A stretch of DNA of 64,000 nt, taken from assembly GCF_932526225.1 (NCBI RefSeq), contig NC_064046.1:4712001-4776000 (forward strand). Direction: 5' to 3'. Below the pieces are notes generated by a model. That model was not told the origin of the DNA. It did not search any database and saw nothing but the letters and a program-made list of their open reading frames with translations. The stretch comes from Nematostella vectensis (taxonomy: Eukaryota > Cnidaria > Anthozoa > Actiniaria > Edwardsiidae). The position numbers were made by a program, and so were the translations under genes. Shown here piece by piece: positions 34,885-48,200 of the stretch. The stretch's first letter is position 1, and each line of letters starts with the position of its first letter.

Positions 34885-37800
34885 CTTGCTTATGACTTTG
34901 CGCGACCTGGATATTCTTATAAGTGAACTCTTTCGCCGTTGTTCGTGTTTTTGTATTGATGAACCACGCGCATGCGCAAGAAGCAAGAATTTCCCATTCA
35001 CTTCGAGGTGTGCGTGACGTCACGCAAATATTGAAATTAGTAGCGAAGGTTGGATTCGGCCTTGTTTGGCAATCAGTTTATCTTGTTATCTGGTCTATTG
35101 GAGACAACTTGGGATAACGTAAATCCTACTGCAGCAAATTACTTAAACATTTACCCTGGTGTTCTGAATGGATTCAGATAAGGTGTTCCATCTTTTGACC
35201 ATAACGAAAATTATTTTGACAAAAGATCAGAGTCATTGATTATTCAAAAAACCCCCAGGAAGCAAGCCATTGCTTCCCCTCGAGTTACATCTAAATTATG
35301 ATACTAAACTTTTGAGAAAACCGCCTTCGCCCTTCAGAAAAAGGTTTAAATATTTACGGCCTTCTGGATCAACGACTTATTCCAATTTTGTTTTTCTTTT
35401 CAATCATCAATTAACCGAACGAAATAAATAATCGATGAGAAAAGGACAGAATCCAGCATTAACAAACACAGATAAGCTAGAACTGTTATATCTGGACGAA
35501 AATATATCTGTAGAGCGATTCGAGTGGCACTTCTCGAAAATAGACGCTTGTACAGTTCATGCAAATTGACTCATTTCTTATTCAATTCCCTTGTGTTCAA
35601 GCGGAGAATAGACGGCGGTTTTTCTAGAATTTAATTTTTTTATGAAAAACTTCCAGTGCTTTGTCATATCTCTGGAGTGACTTTTTGTATACAGATCGTG
35701 TCAAAGCATTTAATGGCTTGTAATGAACCAATTCCTTTACGTTTCACCATCTCTCCGAGGGTAAATCACTCGACTTTCCCTGAAGCAATAACAATTATCT
35801 ATGGGTGGAACGTGATACAGTCAAACCGTGCATAATAATACAAAAATGTTTGATTTTCATTCCTTTTTTTGCACACTTAAGAAATTTGAAAAATGTTTGT
35901 TTGGTTTGTGGTTAGTTTTTCTAATGCATTTTCACTTAGGTCGAGAGACGAAACAGAATAATAGGAAAACGTTAAATATCGGCTAAAACAACATCTTGGT
36001 TTAGATAATTTGTTTTATTGGCATCTATATTGATTTTGGGTACATTTTAGTGCCAGACAATCTGCGAAATTGTTTTACACTTTTTCAAAATGTGGCATAC
36101 ATGATAATTCCAAGATAATTACTTTTTTTTTTATCTGGAGCATATGACCTTTTTATACAATAAAATTTGGAAACATTTGGACGACATTTGGAAAACTTAG
36201 GTAAAATTAAATAAGTTGTCAATTTGTTTGCCGTGTTTGAATACGCAAACATTCAAACACACCTCTTTGCCGAATATTATGAAAGGACAAGCGTATATAG
36301 TTATTGCTATAGCAATTGAAAGTCAACTAAAGCATGTGTTGATTTATATCCCTTTACTGTCGAAGTGACTGTGTGAAATTCTGTTCCAAGAAAAAAAAAT
36401 AAAACTGTTTTAATTTATTTTGCTTTCTGAGGAATGGAATAAATGTTCTTGCAGGAGATCTGTTCCCTTACCAGCTTATGGCCATATCAGAAATCTTTAA
36501 TCTCCACATCGGCTCTTTCAGATTCACCCTTTTTGCCTCGCATAGAGGGGGGTTATGATGAAGTTTGAACTTCAGTTGTTGAAAAAAGTCATCCTTAAAT
36601 TTTGCGAGTATACACTTGGCACTAATGCTTTGAAAATTGTGCGTAATTTAGTTTTGTTGTTCTTGAGCTTTGCTGCTGGTGGATAAATCTGCTGTGAAAA
36701 CAGCTTTGTAGCTTTCCTTATAATGATATCCAGGGAATCGATTGATGTGAATGTTTAGAAATCATTGTATTGTGGCGCGCTTGTTTACATGTTTGCGGGT
36801 GGATTGGCTGCATGCGCGGTTCAAGGAAAAAGTCTGACCTTTTAAGGAAAAAAAAGAGCTAAATACTTATAAAGACCTGCAGCTTCTGCTTAAACGTACC
36901 AACCCTAACTATTTTGACCTGTTTATATGTAAACAGGGGTAAAAAGGTCTGGATCTACGCCTGGGCTAAAGGCCAATAATGATAATAGTGTTATGTTAAC
37001 TGTTTCTCGTTTACTGGATGTTTGCTCAGGTTGGAGAGGGGTACGTAGCAACACTTTGCTTGGGTAGAACCATATCAGTCATATCAGTCTTGTTTTAAAA
37101 ACTGTCGTTTTTCTAGGTCGCTCGGCCATTTCCTTATTAGGCATTACATACCATATTTGGGAGTCCGCTTCAATCGTTCTTTCGCTTTTTTATCGCTCTA
37201 GAGCTATGTAAGTCGAGAATTTCCACGTAAACTTGCAGGAATTCCTGTTTACTATGATTTTGCTGGCAGCCATCTTGGAAGTGGAGCCTAGTCCCTAACG
37301 TTTTGGAATATCACAGGTCTCCCGCGCGCTCGCCCCAGGTTCTTTTACACCATTTAGAAAAACGAGAGCCATTGATTGATATGTAGAGATTGTTGAAAAA
37401 AGTGTACTCATTTATCGAAAAGTGAGTAATATATTTCCTTAGCTATTAGCCCTTTATTAAAGTAAGGGATGCAAAACATAGTTCCTGGCGTTCTTTTCGG
37501 GTTTCCTGTGTTTTTCGGGTTTCTTGTGTTTGAATATGTGACGTCTCCACAGGATTCCCGAGCATAATGTCATGGACAGACTATGGCAACGCACAAGAGG
37601 ATGTCGTACTCTACTAAATACAGAGTGCATTATAGCGTTTCCGGAAAAAGTATTCAAACCTAAGAGCTTATAAATATTTTTACTATAGTAATTAAAAGCA
37701 ATATTCTATACAGAATATTGTGATAACGAGTACTCTACCCCCTGCAATCGTCCCATGGTCACGTGAGTGCGCAATGAAATAGGTAATCTAAATGACTTTA

Positions 37801-38528
37801 ACTTCTAACTTTTTCTGATTAAGCCAGTTTATGGTTATTACGGACGCCAAAAACCCGAAAGATAAAAACTATAAATGGGGGGTCATTGCCATGAGCTCTG
37901 AACTCTCCTACGCGGCTGCAGTACCTGTGGTCGGAAGACAGTAACAGAGCTTAGGTTGTAGACTGAAAATATCCGCCCGAACCCTGATAATACTGACTAA
38001 AACTAGTGGGAAATGATCACTAAAAACATCAAACGATATATTTTTAATAATGATATTAAATTGATATAAAAGTTTATAATGATATCAGTAATTAATGAAA
38101 TAATGCCTAAATAAAAAATTCACCCTCTACAAATAGATAAACTAACTTTCAACCAAAAACTTTGGTGTAAAATTGTTATAGCATATTGATGAAAATATCA
38201 ACAATAAATGAAACAATACCTATAAATAAATATCCGCCCTTTCCCAAAAGATACATCATTTCAACCAATGATTTTCCCTGTCACATGACCTAATATAAGT
38301 ACAAAAAAGTAGCAATACCAACCAAGTCCAAGGCTTTCATATTGGTTTCCCTGTGGCTGCTAAGAGTTGTAAAGTGACCGGAAACCATTGGCCCTCCCCA
38401 GCCCCTTCTGTCTTAAGTTCAACCACAGGGATCCCGAACAGAGACCAAGCTGTAGCGAGACGCCTGATCAACCGTCAAGACGTTTGCAGATTGGTTTGGA
38501 CCTAATGATAAGCTTGTGCTAGCGGCGA
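34885..38528. other. intergenic region between EF-B 3' end and EF-A start
   Basis: No gene is supported. CTTATAAG at 34,916-34,923 on the minus-strand upstream side of EF-A is a TATA-like candidate, but it is only about 32 bases from the ATG. Short perfect hairpins occur at 36,231-36,258 (GTGTTTGAAT arms) and near 36,925 (CCTGTTTA arms). Confidence 0.4.
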
Positions 38529-41500
38529 TCACTTGATCTTCAGGTATGACTTCAGCTCGTCTTTCTGGATCTTATTATCTTTGTTCTTGTCAAGGTCTGG
38601 CATGACGACGGACTGTACGTAGTCTTTCACGTCTTCTTCTGTTATCTGAAGATATGTCAGGGATAGAGAAATATGTAATTAAATACATGGATAACCGGTG
38701 TGACTACGGACTACGTATTTTTTCACGTCTTCTTCTGTTATCTGTAGATATATCAGAGATAGAAAAATATATAATAAGTAAAACAACATGGATGAACGGC
38801 GTGACCACGGACTACGTTATCTTTCACTTCTGTTAATTTAAGATCGTATCAGAGCTACAGATAAGTATGGTATGGACTTACAGTGCGCTGATAGTAAATA
38901 TCAAAGTGATTGAGTCGGATTTTATATGATGATGATGATTTTGGGTATGATAGTGGTGATAAAAATGGTAAGGATGGCGATGGCCTGTAATGATGCTATC
39001 CACCGGGTGGTGATGTTTGTGGTGATGGTAATGATGATGATGATGTATAGTAATGGTAGTGGTAAGTATGGCGATGGCCGGTAATGATGCCATCCACCGG
39101 GTGGTGATGTTTGTGGTGATGGTAATGATGATGATGATGTATAGTAATGGTAGTGGTAAGTATGGCGATGGCCGGTAATGATGCCATCCACCGGGTGGTG
39201 ATGTTTGTGGTGATGGTAGTGATGATGAAGATGATGATGTATAGTAATGGTAGTGGTAAGGATGGCGATGGCCGGTAATGATGCCATCCACCGGGTGGTG
39301 ATGTTTGTGGCGATGGTAATGATGATGATGATGTATAGTAATGGTAGTAATGTGGAACATTTGGCATTTGGTAGTGATGCTGATGATTGGAGGCAAAGGT
39401 GACTACTGATGCTACTTCTATGATGATGTTTTGAGCTACTTGCGCCCGTGTCCTGAAGTCTGATCTTGATACTGATGATGGTGGTGAGGATGATGATGAT
39501 GATAAAAGTTTATCATGATAATGGTGGAGGGGGTGCTGCCGCTGATGACAATATCCTGCTACTCACATCCGTATCGTTGATTTTCAGAAGATCACGGAAT
39601 AGGACTTCCAGCTCACCGCTCTCAATGCACCCGCTGTTATCCTTTTGTTAAAATGATGATTATAAATTAGGTCTTCCTTATATAGTTAAAAACCCGCGTG
39701 TGAGAACCTAGTGATTTACTACCCTATAGGCAGAAATGTTGGATTTTAATAACCCCCCAAAAAAACACAAAAAAATCAAAATGTTCTTATATGATGGGTT
39801 TCTCCATTTTACTTTTCCATAAAGATAAGATTACAGATATAACCTACATACAGTAGGATATCTCTAAAGCAAAGTCGCTATACATTCCAGTCACACTTCT
39901 GTAATTATGAATCCTACTGTTGATTAAGCAACTAGAAAAAGAAAAACAAAAAAGCTAGGTTTTTACACGCGGGTTTTTACTGTATTACACAAATACAAAA
40001 CTGTTTAACTACAAAAAATAACTTCCCTAATACTTAAAGTTGTAAACAGCAAAACGTAAAAAGAAAAATGTGCCCGAGAGCACGTCTTTAGATCGAAGAG
40101 TCACGTGCCCAGGGGCGTATACAGGGGGGTGGATCGGGTGGATATCCACCCCCTTTTTGAGCAAATTGAAAAGTCACTTTGTTTGAAGAAACTACGGAGA
40201 AGGTACTATCCATATGCCAGCGCCTGCTTGACTTTGCTGGCGCGAAAAATTCAATTCAGCTTGAAGTATTTTTAGATCTGTGACCTACCGAGAACCACTG
40301 GATCAGTTATAAGCACCTATATTTCGAAATATTGGATCCGCCCCTGGTGCTGTTATAGTTTCCAGGTACCATTAGATAACCCAATGATGTTGCGAGTAGC
40401 CACGATACCTTGTCATACTTGGCGAACTTCTCGTCGAAGTCGGCTTGTTTCCAGTCCATCGCGTTGGCCGCGACCTCATCGCATGCAGCTTTCACTCCGA
40501 GATGCCTGACGAAAAGCATCATGGGCTTATTTCCTAGAATCTTTTGTTATCAAGTATTGGTTTCATCTGGGCTTATTTCCGATATTTTTTGTTATCAATT
40601 GTTGGTACTTGTTTAAGAACACCTTTCATGATCAAGTTTTGATTCTATCTGGGCTTATTCCCGAGAATCTTTTGTTATCAAGTATTGGTTCTATCTGGGC
40701 TTATTTCCTATAATGTATTTTGTCATCAAGTATTGGTTCTATCTGGGCTCAGTTCCGAGAATCTTTTGTTATTAATTATTAGTTCTATCTCTGCTTATTT
40801 CCGAAAATCTTTTGTTATCAGATATTAGTTCTTGTTATCAGATATTAGTTCTATCTAGATTTCATGCCGCATAGAAATTCCATGTCATGTTTCCTGGATC
40901 ACTCCCTAGTGGTCGCTGTTCTATATACGTTTTAACATAATACGAAGATACATACTTCATCAGACTTTTCTTATCGACTCCTTCTTTGCCGTCGAGCTGT
41001 AGTAGGAAAAAACACAAATAATTGTCTATAGTATTTAAAAGCATTTGGAATCTATTTGCGAACCCTTAAAAGTACGACGCTCGCTATCGTGGCCATTTTG
41101 ACAGTTTCGTGCAGTAGGCCAATAAGGATGCTAGAAACGTGCTATCTGATACGACGCGCGCTACCGTGGCCACCTTGTTAATTTTGTGAAGTAAGCCGAT
41201 GCGAGAAACGTTATACATTAACATGGACTTCTCGTGTCCCCAGTACTACTAAAAATGACAAGAAGGGGCATGGCTGTGCCCCCCTCAAGTTTCCATAATA
41301 TCTCCCTATGGAAGTCCTTTAAAAACTGCAACAGCTCCGCATAATATTTTTCGTTGCTTGGAATAAATGAGCGTGAGTAAGATAGGAAGGAAAATACCCT
41401 CCCCTTCTCAAGGACCGTTTCTATCTGCGTTGAATTATCCTCTCACCAGAATGGTTTGAAATTTCTCTCTTTCTTTCTCGTCAATTCTCTGACCAGGCGT

Positions 41501-43890
41501 TTTGTTGACTGCAAAGAGTTCTTCAAGGAAGAGCTGAGGAGAGATGCCAAATTTGAGGAAAAATATTAAAAAAATTATTCAACTCCCAGCAAAGGGAATT
41601 ACCTGTAGTTCAGGCTTCTCAAGAAATCCGCTGCCATCTTTGTCGTAGTTCTTCCAAATCTTGAATATAAATGATAAACAAATTTTATTCTAACGCCGGA
41701 CAGTTTTTAAGGGTTTTTACGAATACATGATGTTGGAAAACGTAGTGAGGTTACACTAGTCAAGAATGTCATAGATCTCAGAGCATCAGAAAATGTTGCT
41801 TCTTACTCAAACACAAGAGAAAGATAAAAACTTGAAGTCCGTAGGTACGACTTGCGTGCAATATTGTTTTGTTTTTGTTTTGAATATTCAAAACTTGCAT
41901 CATTTTTCAAAATACAACAGAATACAATTTTCCCTGTGTTATTTGATACATTAAAACTATAATTAAGCTGTTTTAACTATAGGATGGATTGAAATTAATC
42001 GTGATTTAAATCGATTTTATTTGCTTACAGGGATGAGCATGTCATTCACACAGGGTTTCATAGCCTACGAAACCACGCGTCACGCTAGTCGAATCGACTG
42101 GCTTTAAGTTATTTACCCAACCCAGTTGCTGTTTTACTGTTGTGTCTTAGGTTTCGTCTGCTCGTGTGCTTAATCATGTGACATAAATTAATCACGTGAC
42201 GTAACCAGAAAATGTCCTCATCCTCCCTCTCCTATACCAGCCACAGGAATCCTGAAAAGGCGGCCTGGACGCAACTTCTTTATTTTCTAGTGCCTGCGAT
42301 AACCCTCTACTTGTTTTGCACGTGCAGTGCGTGTGGATGTTGATAATAACTGAAAATAGAAAAGCTTTGCTGACCTTGATAAAGTCTACTTGGCAGAATT
42401 CTTTCGTGGTTAGGAACTGTCTCATAAAGTTGCTCTTGGTTGGTAGAACCTTCCTTAGCTGCGAGCGAATAAAATGTTCGTCAAAGTTTATCATAAGATG
42501 GCCTTTTGAGGGGATGGTAGTGTCGTCAATTATATTCCGGGCGTTAGGGAAGTGCAGGTTTGTCTACAATCTTGTTATAGTTGCATTATATGTCATCCAT
42601 GTAATACATAGTAACATAACATAATTCGTATCGCGCATTACCTCTTTCTTGGAGATCTTGTTGTCATTGTTCTCGTCCAGCTTTGCAAGGAGGCCCGTCT
42701 TGAATGATGCGACGTCATCTTCGCTTAACTAAAACAAAGACCGATATTGGTTCATTGAGTATGGATTGACTCTATATTAACGACGACTTTGATTGGCTAT
42801 TTTAGTTGCTTCACTCAAATCTTACGTACGCTCTGATTGGCTAATGGCTTGGCTCTATTCTTACAACTGCTCTGGTTGAGTGTAGTTGGGGATGCCCAAA
42901 GTGACATCAACGAGGGGTGGCAATAATCATCGGTAATTTGTTGGCATAAGAGCTTGTCTTACAGGTACCCGCTATATATTTTGGAATTTTTTAGTTAAAA
43001 TCCATGAGCCACGCAATCAATGAAATAAAAACAAAAAAAATAAAGGTGGAGAAAAGAATTCATCTGCCGTTCTTCTGTTGTCTGCAATTTTCTGGCAGTG
43101 TCCACTCTTACACTAAATAGTTTATTGGCAATTTTTAATTATTAAAAACGTATTGCTTAATAATCGTTAGACCGCAATAAATCTTATCCTCAAAAAGGTT
43201 GTGAAAGTTTTACCTCGTTATTACAAATGTCCTTGATGAAGGAATCCAGCTCTTTGGCGTCAATGAAACCGTTCCCTGTCAGGGCAAAAGAAGAACGTTA
43301 GGATGGGAAGATGCGCGTCACAGGGTTTCAGTTGTACTCGCTAAAAAGTATACTTTCTGCGTACTTTTAACATAAACATAAATATGCTTATGTTTTCTTT
43401 ATTGTTTCGCGGTCATATAATAAATTGGTCATATTTCATTGGCATTGTAGTGCACACTAGCTTATACCAAGTGTTTTTTATTCTGCCATCGCTCATGATA
43501 CCGCAAATTTATTTTTGCAAAACACTTTCACAAATGTGAAGTTTAACTTTCAACTGGCCAAGTTATAGTCCCGACATGACAAATGTCGTTTTTAACAGAC
43601 CTACAGACTGGGTTCTGTTGTGCAGAAAATCTTCAAAATAAGAAAAAAAATGTGTTTTTTTACCAAAAGAATTGCTCAATAAATCCCATTGTTGTCCTGA
43701 GTCGAATCTCTTAAGAGACTCTTAATGTTAGATGCCAACATGAAATGTTGATGTCACAAGAAAGAACCACCATCCTTGTCACAAGAGAACACTCACCGTC
43801 CTTGTCGAATTTGCTAAAAATCTCATCAACATTTTCTTTTATTTGCCCGAAGTACGTCTCGATGTAGTCATCAATGTCAGCTCCTGCCAT
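38529..43890 (-). CDS. EF-B: secretagogin/calbindin-type EF-hand protein, EF4 lost
   Basis: Exons in transcript order: 43890-43797, 43275-43214, 42728-42642, 42458-42375, 41659-41603, 41533-41447, 40996-40956, 40505-40409, 39641-39567, 38645-38529; 801 nt, 266 aa, TGA stop. Loops: EF1 DKDGNGFIDAKE, EF2 DENNDNKISKKE (Asn for Gly), EF3 DKDGSGFLEKPE, EF5 DKDNSGCIESGE, EF6 DKNKDNKIQKDE (Asn for Gly). The EF4 exon is shortened by five codons to LDGKEGVDKKSLMK and has no calcium loop. Exon 8 (97 nt) equals the 40-nt and 57-nt exons of EF-A and EF-C joined, so an intron was lost. Role: cytosolic calcium binding, with probably three to five working sites. Confidence 0.93.
38646..38860. repeat. tandem copies of the EF-B exon 10 acceptor region
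   Basis: The block GACTACGTA..CACGTCTTCTTCTGTTATCTG, holding the start of exon 10 and its acceptor, recurs at about 38,700-38,760 and again, decayed, at about 38,805-38,840. The AGAAATAT-type flank is copied as well. Confidence 0.75.
38925..39345. repeat. minisatellite of GATGGT type with about 100-bp higher-order unit
   Basis: About four copies of a unit that contains GGCGATGGCCGGTAATGATG, then CCACCGGGTGG, then GATGATGATGATG. The His-rich and Thr/Ile-rich frames through it follow from the repeat. It lies in EF-B intron 9. Confidence 0.95.
40110..40346. mobile_element. MITE with CAGGGGCG ends in EF-B intron
   Basis: The left end CAGGGGCGTATACAGGGG and the right end GGATCCGCCCCTG are inverted. 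The interior has no coding capacity. The termini resemble hAT-type elements. Confidence 0.6.
40516..40862. repeat. 55-60-bp tandem repeat next to EF-B exon 8
   Basis: About six copies of TCTGGGCTTATTTCC, then GAATCTTTTGTTATCAAG, then TATTGGTTCTA. It begins about 12 bases beyond the acceptor of exon 40505-40409 and fills most of that intron. Confidence 0.9.
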
Positions 43891-43952
43891 TTTTAGTCTG
43901 GTTCAGTTTTTTCTCCTCTTAGGACCTAAGAACCGTTATGCTGCGTGGGCTA

Positions 43953-43960
43953 CTTATAAG
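43953..43960 (-). promoter_or_regulatory. TATA-like box of EF-B
   Basis: CTTATAAG stands about 65 bases before the EF-B ATG. Similar TTATAAG boxes precede EF-A and EF-D. Confidence 0.4.
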
Positions 43961-45147
43961 GGACTACTAATCTTGTGTCTTGTATGGTGACGCTAGGGAC
44001 AGCCTCATATTGATTGCAAGGTTTGATGCAGTTTTGTGATTGGCTGGAAAACTCTTGATTGGCATTTTATATGCCCTGGACGCTTTTTGTGGTGTTTGTG
44101 ATCGAATTGTTCAATAAGTATTTTAACGTTCTTGGGAAGAAAAATGTTTATATGAAACATACACAGACTATTCAAATAATTTTTTTTTATTATGTTACTT
44201 TTTTCACTATTTTTTCTAATGCATATCAGCTTGCTCAGCCACCTGCTGTAACTGCCATTTATAATTCAACAATGCTTGACTATCAAGCCTAACATCGTCA
44301 GCGGAGGTGCGTCAGAGATGCTATGCGTAACCATGACAACAAATGCTTTAAAAAAATGTCAACATTAATATAAAATTCAAAGTTTCAAGGTCTGGCGAGA
44401 AAGTGGAAATTTGGGCTGAGAATCCAATTTTCTGTGTTCGCTAAAGTAATAATAACGTTATAGTCTAGTTTTTTTAGGAATAAACATAGTTATATTTATA
44501 GAAACTGCATTAAATTGAGCTCTTCGCGTGTTATTTTGTGGTCGCGTCTTTCAAGCCGTCGCCGTTTTCCTTGCTAACTCTCTGTTGTCTAACAATAAAT
44601 CTTGTGCAGGTAACAGAAAGGACATCCACAAATCACTGTACTACGCTAAATTGTCATGATAGAACGTGTCGATGCTAACTGAGAAAATGGAGTCTAAAAT
44701 TAATGTTTTCTATGGCCCATCTCATATTTCCTCACTTTTAAGTGACGGTTCGCTTTCGAGGGTTAGCGTTTAAAAAATCCGCTATTCGAGTATCCTAAGT
44801 GTGGCTGCCATGATGACAACGAACCCGTCGTACGTTATCTGATGAAAACCACCAAGCGAAACAAGGCAGGCACGTATACAAAGGGGGGGGAGGGGTTACG
44901 TAACACGCATACCCACGCTACCCCACTTGGCGGCCAAAAACTGGGTAGTTTCTTATTGAAGGACTGCCCAAAGTTCTCCTTTTTCTGTATAATACCTATG
45001 ACCGTGCAGCTCCCCCACCCCACCCCACCCCACCCCACCCTCAGCAATCTGAGTAACCACCTGCAAGCAGGCTAATTTCTTAAAGTTTTTTAAATAAACC
45101 CAAGGATTAAGACCAATAACTGGGAACCAGGAAAGATTATATCATCA

Positions 45148-45153
45148 TTTATT
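45148..45153 (-). promoter_or_regulatory. EF-C polyadenylation signal AATAAA
   Basis: AATAAA on the minus strand about 145 bases after the EF-C stop codon. Confidence 0.55.
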
Positions 45154-45296
45154 AATCTGTAAATGATAAATACCATGATATTAACTATAAGATTTCATCA
45201 TACATTTATAACATTTGTGCCTTTTATAAGTATATTCTCGTACTCGGCACTTGTACACTTATCAGCCCAAATGTGGGCTCGTCAATTGGTCAGCGG

Positions 45297-48200
45297 CTAC
45301 TTGTGTGAGAGGAGGAGCCCAAGCTCGTTTTTTTGCAGTTTTCCGTCTTTGTTGATGTCGATGAATTTGAGAACTTCTTTCTTGTACGAGTTCACCACTT
45401 GCGTTGTAACGACGACCTGGTGGCAAACACGCAATTAAACTTTCATACATCTCAATAGGGTCCCCGGATGGTCTTTTGCGAGCACTTGCAAGCACCTCGT
45501 TATTTATGCGAGACCGAGCATTTTGAGGCGGAAAAAGTTGCGCGAGCATTCAAGCACATCGAAATTTCGGGGGACCATTCGCTGGCCCAAGTTTCAAATT
45601 CTACTGTACCCACTCGACAGACGGAAGCCTCCTTTTTTCATTGTCCCTGACCTACCCCCTCCCCTCCCTCTCCTTGTCCATGAACCGCCCTTCTTTCCTG
45701 CCTATGACCCCTTCCCTCCTTCTCCTTGTCCATATACTCCCCTTCTTTCCTGCCTATGACCCCTCCCATCCCTCTCCTTGTCCATGAACTCCCCTTCTTT
45801 CCTGCCTATGACCCCTCCCCTTCCTCTCCTTGTCCATGAACTCCCCTTCTTTCCTGTCTATGACCCCTCCCCTCCCTCTCCTTATCCATGAACTCCCCTT
45901 CTTTCCTGTCTATGACCCCCCCCTCCCTCTCCTTGTCCATGAACTCCCCTTCTTTCCTGCCTATGACCCCTCCCCTCCCTCTCCTTGTCCATGAACTCCC
46001 CTTCTTTCCTGTCTATGACCTCTTCCCTCCCACTCCTTGTCCATGAACTCCCCTTCTTTCCTGTCTATGACCCCCCCCCCTCCCTCTCCTTGTCCATGAA
46101 CTCCCCTTCTTTCCTGCCTATGACCCCTCCCCTCCCTCTCCTTGTCCATGAACTCCCCTTCTTTCCTGTCTATGACCCCCCCCCCCCTCCCTCTCCTTGT
46201 CCATGAACTCCCCTTCTTTCCTGTCTATGACCCCCCCTCCCTCTCCTTGTCCATGAACTCCCCTTCTTTCCTGCCTATGACCCCTCCCCTCCCTCTCCTT
46301 GTCCATATACTCCCCTTCTTTCCTGTCTATGACCCCCCCCTCCCTCTCCTTGTCCATGAACTCCCCTTCTTTCCTGCCTATGACCCCTCCCCTCCCTCTC
46401 CTTGTCCATATACTCCCCTTCTTTCCTGCCTATGACCCCTCCCATCCCTCTCCTTGTCCATGAACTCCCCTTCTTTCCTGTCTATGACCCCTCCCCTTCC
46501 TCTCCTTGTCCATGAACTCCCCTTCTTTCCTGTCTATGACCCCTCCCCTCCCTCTCCTTATCCATGAACTCCCCTTCTTTCCTGCCTATGACCCCTCCCC
46601 TCCCTCTCCTTGTCCATGAACTCCCCTTCTTTCCTGTCTATGACCCATCCCCTCCCTCTCCTTATCCATGAACTCCCCTTCTTTCCTGTCTATGACCCCT
46701 CCCCTCCCTCTCCTTGTCCATGAACTCCCCTTCTTTCATGCCTATGACCCCTCCCCTTCCTCTCCATGTCCATGAACTCCCCTTCTTTCCTGTCTATGAC
46801 CCCTCCCCTCCCTCTCCTTGTCCATGAACTCCCCTTCTTTCCTGTCTATGACCCCTCATCTCCCTCTCCTTGTCCATGAACTCCCCTTCTTTCCTGCCTA
46901 TGACCCCTCCCCTCCCTCTCTTTGTCCATGAACTCCCCTTCCCTCCTGCCTATGGCCCCCTCCCTTTTCTTGCCCCTGACCTACCCCCCTTTTTTGCTGC
47001 CTATGGCCCCCTCCCTTTTCTTGTCCCTGACCTTACTCTCCTCCCTCTCCTGTCTATGGCCCCCTCCCTCTCAATGCACATGACCTACCTTTTCCATCTT
47101 TTTGAGTATGTCCATCAGCAAGGCGTCCAGCTCGGCTCCCTCGATGTCACCATTACCATCCTTAGATAAAATCAGGGACTAGTCACTTGTGCTTTGATTA
47201 AACTTGGCGAAAAATGCGGTTCACTTTTACCTTGTCATAATGACTGAAGATATCATCAAACTGTTCTCTTGTAAGGCCTTCTCGAATCTGTAGATAGATA
47301 AGAAAAAACTATCTTCACAACAGGGATTCGAAAGGAACCAGCTTTTCGATTTTCTTGTGGGCAAAGGGACATAGACATAGACATGTTTCATTTGGAAAAC
47401 GTGTGCATTATTACTGTCCGTCGTTTTGTAATCCAAATAATATAATAATAAAGAAGAGATGGGAAAAAATGATGTTACCGTACTGGTTCAATTTGAACGT
47501 TTTTATCTTTCATCCTTGCACTCTCATACGGATGCTACTATTTGTTTTTGAGTTTGTTTCTTTTGATTCGTTTTTATAAGTTAAAGAATTGCCATAGCAA
47601 GGTATACGTTGTCAAGTTTGATATTTGTGTATTTTTTTGTATTCGCATAGTGCTCTTCTATGGATTTTTGATTGTGTAGTTCCAGAAAATATCCATTTTC
47701 CCCCCCCCCCCCATTGAGGGGATTGGAAATTCCGGGGGGGCTCAAACGCCCAGGAATTTCCAGAGGGGAGGGGTGGTGAAATGCCCTTTTCCTTAACAGT
47801 TAATGAATTTTTTTTTCCAGGGGGTTGGAAATTCCAGAGGGGTGGAGGGTCATACCTTCGACCCTCTCAATAGGGGGGGGGGGGGGGTATGGATATTTTC
47901 TGGAACTACACATTTTGCGCATTTAACCAGAAATGTTCCTCGTCTTCTATGCCTGCTTTGCAAATTTGGCATATTCTTTCGTTTGTTTTTTATAAGGCTT
48001 AGTGTATCGTCCTGCTTCTATTGCCAAAGAGTGATTGCTAAATCTAAGTTTAGTCAACGCGATGCGATGCGTTGGTAATGTTGTTGACGTTGGTGCTGAG
48101 GTATTCTTCATGGTTGTGAAAGAATTTGAATTTGTTGCCTTGGCGTGGGTCTTTTCTGTTGTCGTTTTGTAATACGATTAGCCATGTTTGCTGTTCAAAA

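Larger units (their letters stand above)
43891..45296. other. intergenic region EF-B start / EF-C end
   Basis: No gene is supported. Transposon-end-like sequence (GGCACGTATACAAAGG) is at about 44,868, and (CCCCA)n-like runs lie near 45,010-45,040. Confidence 0.4.

Noticed and set aside
38878..39396. His-rich and Thr/Ile-rich frames on the minus strand up to 172 codons
   Set aside because: Products of the GATGGT-type minisatellite in the EF-B intron; three frames are open at once.
45961..46435. Frames within the polypyrimidine array
   Set aside because: Repeat artefacts in the last intron of EF-C.
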